A stretch of DNA of 64,000 nt from Thermoanaerobaculia bacterium. Its GTDB lineage: Bacteria > Acidobacteriota > Thermoanaerobaculia > Multivoradales > JAHEKO01. How positions within the stretch are numbered: position 1 is the stretch's first letter; each line of letters begins with the position of its first letter. The notes beneath the pieces are model-generated. The model ran no database searches. It saw nothing but the letters and a program-made list of their open reading frames with translations, and had not been told where the DNA came from. The translations under genes were made by a program, and so were the position numbers. This document shows, in pieces, positions 1 through 8,799 of the stretch. The stretch is taken from NCBI GenBank assembly GCA_945787635.1, contig CALZIK010000021.1, positions 1-64,000 of the forward strand, read 5' to 3'.

Positions 1-1
1 C

Positions 2-289
2 ATGATCCAGGTGTCGGGCCTGGTCGCCCGCTACGATCTCTCCCGGCCGGTCGGCCAGCGGCTGCTCGACCTCGAGATAGGCGGCGACCCGGTGGAGGAA
101 GATCGCGTCTACAGGTCAGCGACCAACCGGTTTCTGGCCGAGGGAGGCGATCTCTACCAGACCTTCACCGAGGGCCCTTGGGTCGAAGAGATCGATCGGG
201 ACATCGCCATGGCGATCGTCGACTACCTGAAGAAACAGAGCACTCCGGTCGGGCTACCCGCGAAGGGTCGGCTGGTGCCGACAGACTAG
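2..289 (+). CDS. 5'-nucleotidase/UDP-sugar hydrolase family, C-terminal end (partial)
   Basis: Only the last ~95 residues are inside the window; the frame is open to the left edge, so the true start lies upstream. The visible part carries the signature of the 5'-nucleotidase C-terminal (substrate-binding) domain: IQVSGL near the beginning, then YRSATNRFLAEGGD followed by an aromatic segment. In this family the domain follows a metallophosphatase domain in periplasmic or surface enzymes that hydrolyse nucleotides or UDP-sugars. The catalytic domain cannot be seen here, so substrate is unknown. The annotated ATG at 2 is simply the first in-window methionine. Confidence 0.75.
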   Translation: MIQVSGLVARYDLSRPVGQRLLDLEIGGDPVEEDRVYRSATNRFLAEGGDLYQTFTEGPWVEEIDRDIAMAIVDYLKKQSTPVGLPAKGRLVPTD

Positions 290-396
290 CGTCGGCGCCC
301 ACCGCGCGCCGCCCGGTGAGAACATGTTTCGTGGCTGCGGTAGGCCTGATGCGGTTCGTGGCGAACCTTTGGGCGTTCGTTTCCGTCCTAAATGAC

Positions 397-1620
397 ATGC
401 CCAGACATTTTGTGACCAGCGCAGCCCGATTCGCGAAGCTCCTGTTGGGCCTGGCTCTCCTGCCGACCGGTCCCGCCCGAGCCGATCTCACCGCTTTCGA
501 AGTCATCGAGAGGTCGGTCAGCGCGTATTCGCAGATGGACGAGCTGGCCGGACGGGTCGATTTCACGATCGTTCTGCCGGACGGCCGCAGTGAAAACAAG
601 CAGCTCGAGTACGGCCGTCTCGGATCCTCGGCCTTTCAAGCGCTTCTGCTCCCAGATGGATCACGAGGGCTCGAGCTAGTGGCCGCTGCCGACAGTATCC
701 GGGCGAGCCAGTTCAATGTACCCAATGCCTACGTCGAGGCTGCCTACGAGGGCGATCTGCCCGCTGCCTTGGAAAGCATCGGAGCTACCCAGGTCGGCTT
801 GGAGCTGGCCGCGCCGCTGGCTGCCGCGATGACCGGCGACACGAATCGCTTCTTGCGAGGCTTGGGTTTCGGTGTGCTCGGGCCGCTCGAGATCAGGGGT
901 ATCGAGACGCTCACCGAGGCGGGCAAGACGAGCTATCACGTCGATCTGGTGGCAGAGAATGGTTCCTGTACGGCCTTTTTCGATCCGGTCTCCTTCAAGG
1001 TCACGGGCTTTAGCGTCGTCGTTGGCGAAGAGGGGCATCAAGTGCGCGGCACGGGGTCTTTTGTGGACACGCCGACCTCGGAACTGACCGTGAAACTGAG
1101 CTTCGACCCCCGTGGCAGGCAGGTCGTCGCCGACTTTGCGGCGCTGGAGGCGAGCACCTATCCTCTCGGGCAGCCGGCTCCCACCGACCCTGTCCGCACG
1201 CTCGAAGGGGACCTCGTGTCGCTCTCCGACTTGCGGGGCTCGGTCGTGGTCCTCGACTTCTGGGCCACCTGGTGCGTACCCTGCTGGGCGACCCTCGAGG
1301 AGATGGAAAAGCTCGCCGAGTGGGCCAAGACCGCGGGCAGGCCGGTCGTAGTCTTCGCGGTGAACACTCTCGAAGAGACCCAAAACTTCGAGCAGCGCAA
1401 GAGCGCCGTGCGCGCGTTTCTCGAGGACCGCGAGATCGGGCTGCCGGTGCTGATCGACACCGATGACTCGTTTTTCAAGGCGATGCACACCCCCGGCTTG
1501 CCGAGTACCATTCTGATCGCGCCGGACGGCACTCTGGCGCGATACCACTCGGGTGTTCTGCCCGACATGGCGGGCTCGTTGCGAAGGCAAGTGGAGGAGA
1601 TCTTGGCCGGCGAGCGTTGA
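397..1620 (+). CDS. Secreted TlpA/redoxin-like thiol-disulfide protein
   Basis: 407 residues from the ATG at 397, chosen because it opens a signal peptide (about residues 1-29, ending GPARA); the frame continues open upstream with non-coding-looking sequence. Residues ~30-245 form a LolA/DUF2092-like region with no clear catalytic motif. Residues ~260-405 are a thioredoxin fold: LRGSVVVLDFWATWCVPCW with the redox CVPC at residues 293-296, followed by a cis-proline context (GLPSTILI). It likely acts in the periplasm as a thiol-disulfide oxidoreductase; the N-terminal half may bind a partner or lipid (inference). No operon partner is evident: a 237-nt gap precedes the kinase. Confidence 0.8.
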   Translation: MPRHFVTSAARFAKLLLGLALLPTGPARADLTAFEVIERSVSAYSQMDELAGRVDFTIVLPDGRSENKQLEYGRLGSSAFQALLLPDGSRGLELVAAADSIRASQFNVPNAYVEAAYEGDLPAALESIGATQVGLELAAPLAAAMTGDTNRFLRGLGFGVLGPLEIRGIETLTEAGKTSYHVDLVAENGSCTAFFDPVSFKVTGFSVVVGEEGHQVRGTGSFVDTPTSELTVKLSFDPRGRQVVADFAALEASTYPLGQPAPTDPVRTLEGDLVSLSDLRGSVVVLDFWATWCVPCWATLEEMEKLAEWAKTAGRPVVVFAVNTLEETQNFEQRKSAVRAFLEDREIGLPVLIDTDDSFFKAMHTPGLPSTILIAPDGTLARYHSGVLPDMAGSLRRQVEEILAGER

Positions 1621-1857
1621 AAGGTTGTCTCGCCTTTTTCCAAAGCTCCGGCTCGTCATCTGCCAGCTGTGTAGCTGGAATCACGAGTATCCGGACAGCG
1701 AGTCGGTTCCTAAGGCCGCTTGAGGGCCGGCGCGCGGTTCGACCGAAGAGCAAGACGCGATTCCAAGACGCCTTCAGGCGGAATCGTCCGGCACCTTCTA
1801 GGTGCGGCACCAACTGAAGGCAGCCGAGGAGTAACATGGGGGCGAAAGCAGCCATTG

Positions 1858-4281
1858 ATGATCGGCCAGACGATCTTTTGCTACAAGATCCTCGAGAAGC
1901 TCGACGACGGCGGTATGGGTGTGGTGTACATCGCCCAGGATACGCGGCTCGAGCGCCGGGTGGCGCTGAAGCTACTGTCTGACGACCTGGCCGACGATCG
2001 GCAGGCCTCCGAGCGGTTTCAAAGAGAAGTCCGAGCGGCATCGGCCCTCAACCACCCCCACATTTGCACGGTCCATGATGCCGGCGAGTACGAAGGGTGC
2101 CCTTTTCTCGTGATGGAACTGATGGAAGGCACAACGCTGAAGCATTTGGTTCGACGCGGGCCGCTCGAGATTCGGCGAGTGATCGAGATCGGCATCCAGG
2201 TGGCCGACGCGCTGCAAGCGGCCCATGAGGCAGGAATCGTCCACCGCGATATCAAGCCCGCCAATATCTTCGTCACTGCGCACGGCGAAGCCAAGGTCCT
2301 GGACTTCGGAGTGGCCAAGTTCACCAGGGGGCGAACAGGTCGGGACCCGCCGACGGCCACGGAGCAGAAGACCGAGCTCGTATTGACAATGCCCGGAGCG
2401 CCGATCGGCACGATTGGCTACATGTCGCCGGAGCAAGTCAAGGGCGACGAACTGGATGAGCGTGCCGACCTTTTCTCGCTCGGGGAGGTTCTCTACGAGG
2501 CCGCGACTGGAAGGCGGCCTTTCGACGGCAGCTCGGCCGGAGTCGTCTACAGCCAGATCCTAACCGAGGAGCCTGTTTCTCCTCTCTGTCTCAATCCCGA
2601 TTTGCCTGACGAGTTCGAGCGGATCTTGAGCAGGGCGCTGGAGAAGGACAAGGGCCTCCGGTACCAGAGCGCGTCGGATTTGCACTCGGATCTCAAGCGA
2701 CTCGAGCGTGATCTGAGCTCAGGCCAGCTCTCTGAGACTCAGGGGACAGTGGTGGCGCCGGCTGTCAGCGGTGCCCGGCGTGGTCTGTGGATTGGCGGTG
2801 GCGCGGTGGCCCTGGTCGTTGCCCTCGCCGCCGGCATGTGGCTGGGCCGGACCGGACAGGAGCCGGTGACCGAAGCCGTGGTCACCCCGGCGCTCAGCTC
2901 GGCATCGATCGCGGTGTTGCCTTTCGCGGACCTGAGCGAAGAAAGTGACCAGGAGTACTTCTCCGACGGCTTGGCTGAGGAACTCCTGAACGTCCTCGCC
3001 CAGATCCCGGGTCTGCGAGTGGCGGCGAGGACTTCGTCGTTTCGTTTCCGGGGAGTGAGTGGCGACGTCTCCGCGATCGGCAGGCAGTTGAATGTCTCGA
3101 CACTATTAGAGGGGAGCGTCAGGAGGATCGGCAGTCAGGTTCGAATCACCGCTCAGTTGGTCGATGCAGTCGACGGTTTCCAGTTGTGGTCGCAGACCTA
3201 CAACCTTGAGATGGTCGACATTTTTGTGGTCCAGGACGAGATCGTCCGCTCGGTAGCCGCGGCGCTCGAGGTCACCCTTCTGGGGCCGTCGGCGGATAAC
3301 CCGAAACGGCGCGAGGAGAATGTTGAAGCCTACGGCCTCTACCTTCAGGGCAAGTACTTCCTGGAGCGGCGCAGCGAGGCCGATCTCGAGCAGGCCATAG
3401 AGTACTTCGAGCAGGCCCTGGCGCTCGAACCCGGCCATGCGCGGGTCTGGGCTGAGCTGGCGCGAGTTTACTACCGCCAGGCGAACAGCGGCTTTGTGGC
3501 GGCCGGCGAAGGGTGGGCGAAGGCGAGAGCGGCGGCGGAAAGGTCGCTGGCACTGGACAATGACTTGGCCGAGGGGTGGACCGCCCTGGCGTGGATCAGG
3601 GCGTTTCACGACTGGGACTGGGAGGGAGGAGATGAGGCCATGCAGCAGGCACTGAGGCTCGCGCCCGGAAGCGCAGCCGTGGCGCGACGTGCGGGAGCGC
3701 TCGCCGCAACGCTGGGCCGCTTCGATGAGGCCATCGCTCTTTTCGAGCGGGCGGTGAGACTCGATCCGCTGAGTGTCTCTGACAGGGTCAATCCCGGGAT
3801 CCTCTTCTATTACTCGGGCCGCCTAGAGGAAGCGGAGGCGGCCTTGAAGAAGGCGCTCGAGCTCAATCCGGAGCATCCAAGCGCTCATCTGGTGCTGGGT
3901 TTGATCTTCCATGCGCAATCGCGGCATTTTGAGGCCTTCGAAGAGATCGAGCGGGAGACAGAGCCCAGCCTACGGCGCTACGGTCGGGCACTGGTGCTTC
4001 ACGCCCTGGATCGAAAGACGGAGGCTGACGCCGCTCTTGCGGAGTTCATCGAAAAAGACGCCTTTCGCTCCGCTTGCGAGATCGCTGAAGTGTTCGCGGT
4101 TCGAGGGGATGCCGATCGCGCATGGGAATGGCTGAACCGAGCCTACACTCAGCGCGACAGCGGACTGAGTCACCTAGCTCTCAACCCGCACTTCACTAGC
4201 CTTCGTGCGGACCCTCGCTATCGGAAACTCCTGGAGAAGGTAGGTCTGGGAGGGGCAAGGAAAGTGAGCGATGCCGGGTAG
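1858..4281 (+). CDS. Transmembrane Ser/Thr protein kinase with TolB-like and TPR output region
   Basis: 807 residues from ATG 1858 (TTG 1855 is the only close alternative; no good Shine-Dalgarno). The cytoplasmic kinase domain spans ~1-285: glycine loop [10 protein letters not shown] (15-24; the usual first glycine is Asp), invariant Lys38 in VALK, catalytic HRDIKPAN (129-136), DFG (149-151) and MSPEQ (189-193). One transmembrane helix lies at ~309-329. A TolB/FlgO-like alpha-beta segment (~348-475, starting [11 protein letters not shown]) and several TPR-type repeats (~490-800) follow. This Pkn architecture is typical of Acidobacteriota. It should sense or scaffold in the periplasm and phosphorylate cytoplasmic targets; the targets are unknown. 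Confidence 0.9.
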   Translation: MIGQTIFCYKILEKLDDGGMGVVYIAQDTRLERRVALKLLSDDLADDRQASERFQREVRAASALNHPHICTVHDAGEYEGCPFLVMELMEGTTLKHLVRRGPLEIRRVIEIGIQVADALQAAHEAGIVHRDIKPANIFVTAHGEAKVLDFGVAKFTRGRTGRDPPTATEQKTELVLTMPGAPIGTIGYMSPEQVKGDELDERADLFSLGEVLYEAATGRRPFDGSSAGVVYSQILTEEPVSPLCLNPDLPDEFERILSRALEKDKGLRYQSASDLHSDLKRLERDLSSGQLSETQGTVVAPAVSGARRGLWIGGGAVALVVALAAGMWLGRTGQEPVTEAVVTPALSSASIAVLPFADLSEESDQEYFSDGLAEELLNVLAQIPGLRVAARTSSFRFRGVSGDVSAIGRQLNVSTLLEGSVRRIGSQVRITAQLVDAVDGFQLWSQTYNLEMVDIFVVQDEIVRSVAAALEVTLLGPSADNPKRREENVEAYGLYLQGKYFLERRSEADLEQAIEYFEQALALEPGHARVWAELARVYYRQANSGFVAAGEGWAKARAAAERSLALDNDLAEGWTALAWIRAFHDWDWEGGDEAMQQALRLAPGSAAVARRAGALAATLGRFDEAIALFERAVRLDPLSVSDRVNPGILFYYSGRLEEAEAALKKALELNPEHPSAHLVLGLIFHAQSRHFEAFEEIERETEPSLRRYGRALVLHALDRKTEADAALAEFIEKDAFRSACEIAEVFAVRGDADRAWEWLNRAYTQRDSGLSHLALNPHFTSLRADPRYRKLLEKVGLGGARKVSDAG

Positions 4282-4314
4282 TCTGCGGCGATGCCCGAGA
4301 TGAACACGCTGTGA
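4279..4314 (+). promoter_or_regulatory. Candidate leaderless 7-codon upstream ORF with its -10 element
   Basis: A -10-like TAGTCT (4279-4284) overlaps the kinase stop codon. Six nt later ATG at 4291 opens a 7-residue ORF, MPEMNTL, whose TGA (4312-4314) overlaps the GTG start (4311) of the DUF3592 gene as GTGA. The geometry matches the other leaderless starts in this window and would translationally couple the peptide to the downstream gene. Inference from sequence only. Confidence 0.3.
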
Positions 4315-6032
4315 GAGCGATGCGCGCGCCGGCGCTCGTCCAGATCGTCCTGCTCGGCCTGTTTACCGCCGTCGGCCTGATGGGGGCGGTGGCGGTGGCG
4401 ATCGACTGGGTGCAGGGACTCGACACCTGGTTCTGGGAGGAGTCGACCTGCACGATCGAGTCCTCCGAGGCGGTGGAGCGCCCAGACTACGGCGACTCTG
4501 AGTTCCAGGTCTCCTATCGCTACTTCCACCGCGGTGAGCAGCAGCTCGGAGACGGCTATCGCCATGGGTACGCCGGCTCCGAGCTCGCCTCCGAAGCGGA
4601 GATCCTGGTCAGCCGTTACGCGGTGGGTAGCCGGTCGCAGTGCTGGGTCGATCCCGACGAGCCCGGCGAATCCTATCTGCGCCGCGCCGACCTTTGGCAG
4701 GGGTTCTGGATCCTCGTGCCCCTGGCCTTCGTCGCCGTGGGCGGCGGGGCGCTGTGGCTGTTGCATGGCCCTCGTACCCGATCCGACGTTGAAGAAGAGC
4801 CAGGCGATCGGGGACCGGTTCGGGAGAGGGCGGTGTCCGGCGTCAAGATCGCGGCGCTGATCTTTTTGCCCGGCGTCTTCTTCCTGTTTGGAGCCGGGGT
4901 CTTGATTCCCTTCTTCGTCCGACCCGCGCTTCAGGTCGTCGAGGCCCGCTTCTGGACCGAGGTCCCCTGCGAGATTCTCTCGAGCGAGGTGCGGTCGCAC
5001 CCCGGCGACGACGGCGCCACCTACAGCATCGATGCTCTGTTCCGTTACGAGCTCGGAGGGCGCGAGTACCGAGCGAACCGGTATCAGTTCATCGGCGGCT
5101 CGTCCGGAGCCTACGACGGCAAGGCCCGGATCGTCGAGGCGCTCCCCGCGGGCGCGACCACCGTGTGCTACGTCAACCCGGAGGATCCCTTCGACGCGGT
5201 CATCGAACGGGGATTTACCGGCGACTACCTGTTCGGTCTGGTTCCGCTCCTGTTTGCCCTCATCGGAATGGGCGGGCTGGCTTTCGGGATCAAGGTCTTG
5301 CGTGGCGCCAGGCAGGATGCCGCGATCGCCTCCTGGCCGGACCTTGCTGTCTCGGGGGAAGCGGCTGCCGGCGGAGCCTACGGCGGCTTTGGCTGGGCAT
5401 CGGGTGGCTCGGCGATCGAGACGCCGGCGGGCTCGATAGTCCTCGAGCCGAGCATCGGTCCGATGGGCAGGCTGGGTTGTGCGACCGTCGGAGCGCTCTT
5501 CTGGAACGGATTCATCTCTATCTTCGTGTGGCAGGTCGTGAAGAGCTGGAGGGCCGGAAACCCCGAGTGGTTCGTGATCATCATTTTGGCGCCCTTCGTT
5601 CTCATCGGCCTCCTGCTGCTCGTGAGCGTTCCGTACTCGATCCTCGCGCTGGTTAACCCGCGGCCCCGCGTGCAGCTGTCGCCGGGTGCGCTCAAGGCGG
5701 GCGAATCGGCGCAGATCGAGTGGGCATTCCGGGGATTCGGTGGCCGCATCCGGCACCTCAGGATCTGGCTCGAAGCGACCGAAACGACAACGAGAGAAAC
5801 CGGTTCCAGCCTGAGCATCGAGAGCCGGGCGCTCGACACGCCGACCATTCCAGTCCTTGATCGCGGGCCGGATCAGCCGCTCGCCGACGGCGCCGCGAGC
5901 TTCGAGGTGCCCGCGGACACGCCGCTCTCCTCAGACGGTGACGTTGCGATCCGATGGAAGCTCATGCTTCACGGCGAGATCGCCTTCTGGCCGGACGTCA
6001 ACGAGACGTTCGAGGTGCGGGTAATAGGATAG
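4311..6032 (+). CDS. DUF3592-repeat membrane protein
   Basis: 573 residues starting at GTG 4311 (ATG 4320 is an alternative). Two copies of a DUF3592-like unit are visible. The first has a hydrophobic helix at ~7-29, a cysteine-containing beta segment (STCTIESSEAV), a CWVDPDEP motif and a second helix at ~140-160. The second is at ~185-335 with PCEILSSEV and CYVNPEDPFDAV. Further helices lie around 385-440, and a beta-rich soluble tail covers ~445-573. DUF3592 proteins are membrane proteins of unknown function found widely in bacteria. The duplication with a long tail is unusual compared with single-domain members. Confidence 0.8.
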   Translation: MRAMRAPALVQIVLLGLFTAVGLMGAVAVAIDWVQGLDTWFWEESTCTIESSEAVERPDYGDSEFQVSYRYFHRGEQQLGDGYRHGYAGSELASEAEILVSRYAVGSRSQCWVDPDEPGESYLRRADLWQGFWILVPLAFVAVGGGALWLLHGPRTRSDVEEEPGDRGPVRERAVSGVKIAALIFLPGVFFLFGAGVLIPFFVRPALQVVEARFWTEVPCEILSSEVRSHPGDDGATYSIDALFRYELGGREYRANRYQFIGGSSGAYDGKARIVEALPAGATTVCYVNPEDPFDAVIERGFTGDYLFGLVPLLFALIGMGGLAFGIKVLRGARQDAAIASWPDLAVSGEAAAGGAYGGFGWASGGSAIETPAGSIVLEPSIGPMGRLGCATVGALFWNGFISIFVWQVVKSWRAGNPEWFVIIILAPFVLIGLLLLVSVPYSILALVNPRPRVQLSPGALKAGESAQIEWAFRGFGGRIRHLRIWLEATETTTRETGSSLSIESRALDTPTIPVLDRGPDQPLADGAASFEVPADTPLSSDGDVAIRWKLMLHGEIAFWPDVNETFEVRVIG

Positions 6033-6197
6033 AGCGGTGATTACCGAACTGCTCGTTACCGCGCTCTTGTTGGGGAGCTTTGCGGGTGGCTCATTCGGTT
6101 TCCTTGCGAGCTTTATGCGGTGCTTTCTCGATTAGGTTGCATATACAAGTTTACCGGACGGCGGCCGGACGCAAAAGCCGCGGCCCGCGGCCGTTGC

Positions 6198-6213
6198 TAG
6201 ACTGCGCCGGTGA
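6198..6213 (+). promoter_or_regulatory. Extended -10 promoter at a leaderless start
   Basis: TGC-TAGACT (hexamer 6198-6203) is followed by only 6 nt before GTG 6210 and 9 nt before ATG 6213. No Shine-Dalgarno sequence is present. Transcription would begin at or beside the start codon. Confidence 0.45.
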
Positions 6214-7841
6214 TGGCACTAGTCCTTTCGGTTCTGGTACTCCTGGGCGTTGCGACGGCTGCGGGAGCCGCCGGCGAGGACATGGATTCGCGCGAGGCCT
6301 TCTTCGAGCGGCTCTCCGCTCTCTGCGGCGCGGTCTTCGAAGGCCACTCGAGCTTCCCGGAAGAGGGGCCCTTCGTGGGCAAGCTCCTGCGCGCCGAGAT
6401 CGCGGACTGTGGAGCGAGCGAGATCCGGATTCCCTTCGCCGTTGGCGACGATCGGTCGCGCACATGGGTCCTGACGCGGAGCGAAGAGGGCTTACTGCTC
6501 CGGCACGACCACCGGCACGAGGACGGCACGCCCGACGAGATCACGATGTACGGTGGCTGGGCGACGGAGGCAGGGAGCGCGGGGTCGCAGTCCTTCGCGG
6601 CCGACGCTCACACGAAGGAGCTGATTCCGGAGGCCGCGACGAACGTCTGGACGCTCGAGCTCGATCCGGACGGCCGGAAACTCGTCTACGACCTCGAGCG
6701 TCACGCCGCGCCCAGGTTCAGGGCTACTCTCGAGCGCAAGAGCGAGGCCGTTGCGAGAGACGTCAACCCGGCCTTCGAGCCGCTCGCCTGGCTGGTGGGG
6801 GAGTGGCAGGCGCATTTTCGGCCGAGAGGCGAGGGAACCGCGGCGCCGACCATGGCCTTCGAATGGGGTGACCAGAAGCGCTCATATCTACGGATGACCG
6901 GCATGAGCCCGACCGCCGACGGCGGGCTCGAGCCAGAGTACGAGAGCATGGTCGTCTGGAACCCGGTTCGGAAGCGATTCACCTTTCTCACGGTCTATCG
7001 CCTCTCCGGCGGCCGGATCACCGAGGACGGGGACATCGACATCCTCGACGACGGCGCGGTGCGTCTCAATATGAACGTTCACTATGCGCCCGGCGACTCG
7101 CTTCCGTTCAGCGAGGGGGCCGTGGCCGGACCGAACGGCGCCACGCTGCAGTTTCAACGCACTTTCTTTCGGCAAGGCGTCGACGGCCTGCGCGGCGTCT
7201 TTCGAATCCGGCGCGACGGCGCCTGGGTCGATCCCCTGCCCGGCATGGAGAGTAGCGAGGGCTTTCCCTGGCGACGGGTCTATATCCGGGTGGGCTCGGT
7301 CGAGATCGGTATGGCCAACGGCACCGAAAGGGAGATACGAACCCGAGCGCAGCTCGCGCGCCTTTTGAGCAACTACGATCTCGAACCCTGGCTCTTCACC
7401 CGCAGAATCTTCATCGACGAGGCCGAGGAGATTCCGCACAGCCATCCGGTCCTGACGGTCAACACGGACCCTCTGGACGACGATGCGGCGCAGCTTGCGA
7501 CGCTTCTTCACGAGCAGTTTCATTGGTTTCGAAGCGGCAGGATGCAAGGCCTGGACGCCGCCCTGGCGGATCATCGGGAGATCTTTCCCGAAGTGCCCTC
7601 CGGGGGAAGCACCGGCGCCCGCAACGAGCGCAGCACCTACTTGCATCTGGTCATCTGCGACCTGGAGTTCCAGGCGCTGTCGAAACTCCTCGGCGAGGAG
7701 GAGGCGCGACGGGTGCTCTCCGGCTTCAGGCACTACACCTGGATCTATGAGCAGGTGCTCGGGAATCCGGCCGTCCGCCGCACGCACGAACGCCACGGCC
7801 TCCTGGTGCCCGAGCGAGGCGACTCCGACGCAGCCGGGTAG
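6213..7841 (+). CDS. Secreted three-part protein ending in an HExxH zinc-peptidase-like domain
   Basis: 542 residues from ATG 6213 (GTG 6210 also possible). A signal peptide (~1-20, VLVLLGVATAAGAAG) is followed by three segments. Residues ~22-180 resemble a stand-alone secreted family recognisable by IRIPFAVGDDRSRTWVLTR and LLLRHDHRHEDG. Residues ~185-340 look like a DUF1579/lipocalin-type barrel (LAWLVGEWQAHFRP, YESMVVWNP). Residues ~350-530 include HEQFH (433-437), a zincin-type HExxH motif, with downstream acidic and His residues that could supply a third ligand. It is probably periplasmic or extracellular. The combination is not one I recognise; catalytic activity is inferred only from HExxH. 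Confidence 0.65.
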   Translation: MALVLSVLVLLGVATAAGAAGEDMDSREAFFERLSALCGAVFEGHSSFPEEGPFVGKLLRAEIADCGASEIRIPFAVGDDRSRTWVLTRSEEGLLLRHDHRHEDGTPDEITMYGGWATEAGSAGSQSFAADAHTKELIPEAATNVWTLELDPDGRKLVYDLERHAAPRFRATLERKSEAVARDVNPAFEPLAWLVGEWQAHFRPRGEGTAAPTMAFEWGDQKRSYLRMTGMSPTADGGLEPEYESMVVWNPVRKRFTFLTVYRLSGGRITEDGDIDILDDGAVRLNMNVHYAPGDSLPFSEGAVAGPNGATLQFQRTFFRQGVDGLRGVFRIRRDGAWVDPLPGMESSEGFPWRRVYIRVGSVEIGMANGTEREIRTRAQLARLLSNYDLEPWLFTRRIFIDEAEEIPHSHPVLTVNTDPLDDDAAQLATLLHEQFHWFRSGRMQGLDAALADHREIFPEVPSGGSTGARNERSTYLHLVICDLEFQALSKLLGEEEARRVLSGFRHYTWIYEQVLGNPAVRRTHERHGLLVPERGDSDAAG

Positions 7842-7943
7842 GGTCCGGGTTCCGGTGGGCGGGAGCGAGCGCGCCGCTTGTCGTGCGGCCCCCTCCCGGC
7901 TAAACTTGCGCGCTCGGAGAACAAGACCAGGAGAATCACACCC

Positions 7944-8588
7944 ATGTTTGCATCCAGGAACCGCCAGTTACTGACCCTTTTCACTTTTCTTCTGCTGCCG
8001 CTGGCGATCGGTTGCGCCGATCCGGCTGCCGACGCTCCCCAGGCCACGGTCGGAGAGGCGGCGCCGCCCGCCGAAATGGCCATGGCCGACGAGGGCGTTC
8101 CCTACGTCATGACCTCCGATTCGACCATCGGTTTCGTCGGCTCCAAGGTCACCGGATCCCACGAGGGCGGCTTCGAGAGCTTTGCCGGCTCGATCTGGCT
8201 GGTCGATGGCGACCCCGAGAGCTCGAGCTTCGAGGTGGAGATCGACACGACGTCGCTCTGGGCCGACGACGAGCGCTTGACCGGGCACCTGAAGAGCGCC
8301 GACTTCTTCGAGGTCGAGACCTATCCCACGGCGGCTTTCACGTCGTCGTCGATCGAGAGCGGTGAAGAAGGCGGCTACACCGTGACCGGGAACCTCGAGC
8401 TCCACGGCGTGACCAAACAGATCAGCTTCCCCGCGCAGATCGAGGTCGGCGACGGCGAGATCCTCGCGTCGGCGGAGTTCGCGATCAAGCGCTTCGACTT
8501 CGACATCGTCTACCCCGGCAAGGCCGAGGACCTGATTCGAGACGATGTCCTCGTCAAGCTGGATCTGGTTGCCGCCCCGGCCGTGTAG
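7944..8588 (+). CDS. YceI-family lipoprotein
   Basis: 214 residues. The start is ATG 7944, preceded by AGGAG at 7929-7933; the frame is open upstream but without coding character. The N-terminus is a lipoprotein signal (LLPLAIGC then ADPAADAP). The mature part is a YceI-like beta-barrel: SDSTIGFVGSKVTGSHEGGF, an internal DTTSLWADDERLTGHLKSADFF and a VTGNLELHGVTKQISFP strand. YceI proteins bind polyisoprenoid or amphiphilic molecules in the periplasm; the ligand here is unknown. It stands alone between the metallopeptidase fusion and the convergent M16 operon. Confidence 0.9.
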   Translation: MFASRNRQLLTLFTFLLLPLAIGCADPAADAPQATVGEAAPPAEMAMADEGVPYVMTSDSTIGFVGSKVTGSHEGGFESFAGSIWLVDGDPESSSFEVEIDTTSLWADDERLTGHLKSADFFEVETYPTAAFTSSSIESGEEGGYTVTGNLELHGVTKQISFPAQIEVGDGEILASAEFAIKRFDFDIVYPGKAEDLIRDDVLVKLDLVAAPAV

Positions 8589-8601
8589 GTCAGCGCGCTG
8601 G

Positions 8602-8799
8602 CTATCGCGTTCGGGCTCTCGGAGCGCCGGCGCTCGACCAGTCCGATGGCGGAGACGAAGGCTCGGCCTGGGCGAGGAGTTCTTCCAGGTCGAGCGGCTC
8701 GGTGACCATCGCGAGGTTGCCTGCCGCGTCGCGCGGCCATTCCTCCGGCGGCCGAACCCGGTAGAGCTCGACGCCGTTGCCGTCGGGGTTTACCTCCAT
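8602..8799 (-). CDS. Small uncharacterised protein coupled to the M16 peptidase
   Basis: 65 residues. The start ATG overlaps the M16 stop as TAATG, a classic translational-coupling arrangement, and third codon positions are almost all G or C, as in neighbouring real genes. The sequence (MEVNPDGNGVELYRVRPPEEW, then an acidic middle and a basic ARTR tail) has no signal peptide or membrane helix and no family I recognise. It is most likely a genuine short gene at the end of the M16-YfhO-methyltransferase group, though it could be a non-functional tail. Confidence 0.5.
   Translation of the reverse strand: MEVNPDGNGVELYRVRPPEEWPRDAAGNLAMVTEPLDLEELLAQAEPSSPPSDWSSAGAPRARTR

Noticed and set aside
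1720-1857. 46-residue N-terminal extension of the Ser/Thr kinase
   Set aside because: The extension is basic and non-conserved in type, while the kinase domain begins immediately at ATG 1858.
6037-6135. A 32-residue hydrophobic ORF after the DUF3592 gene
   Set aside because: Third-position G/C is no better than random for this genome and there is no ribosome-binding site; kept only as a possibility.
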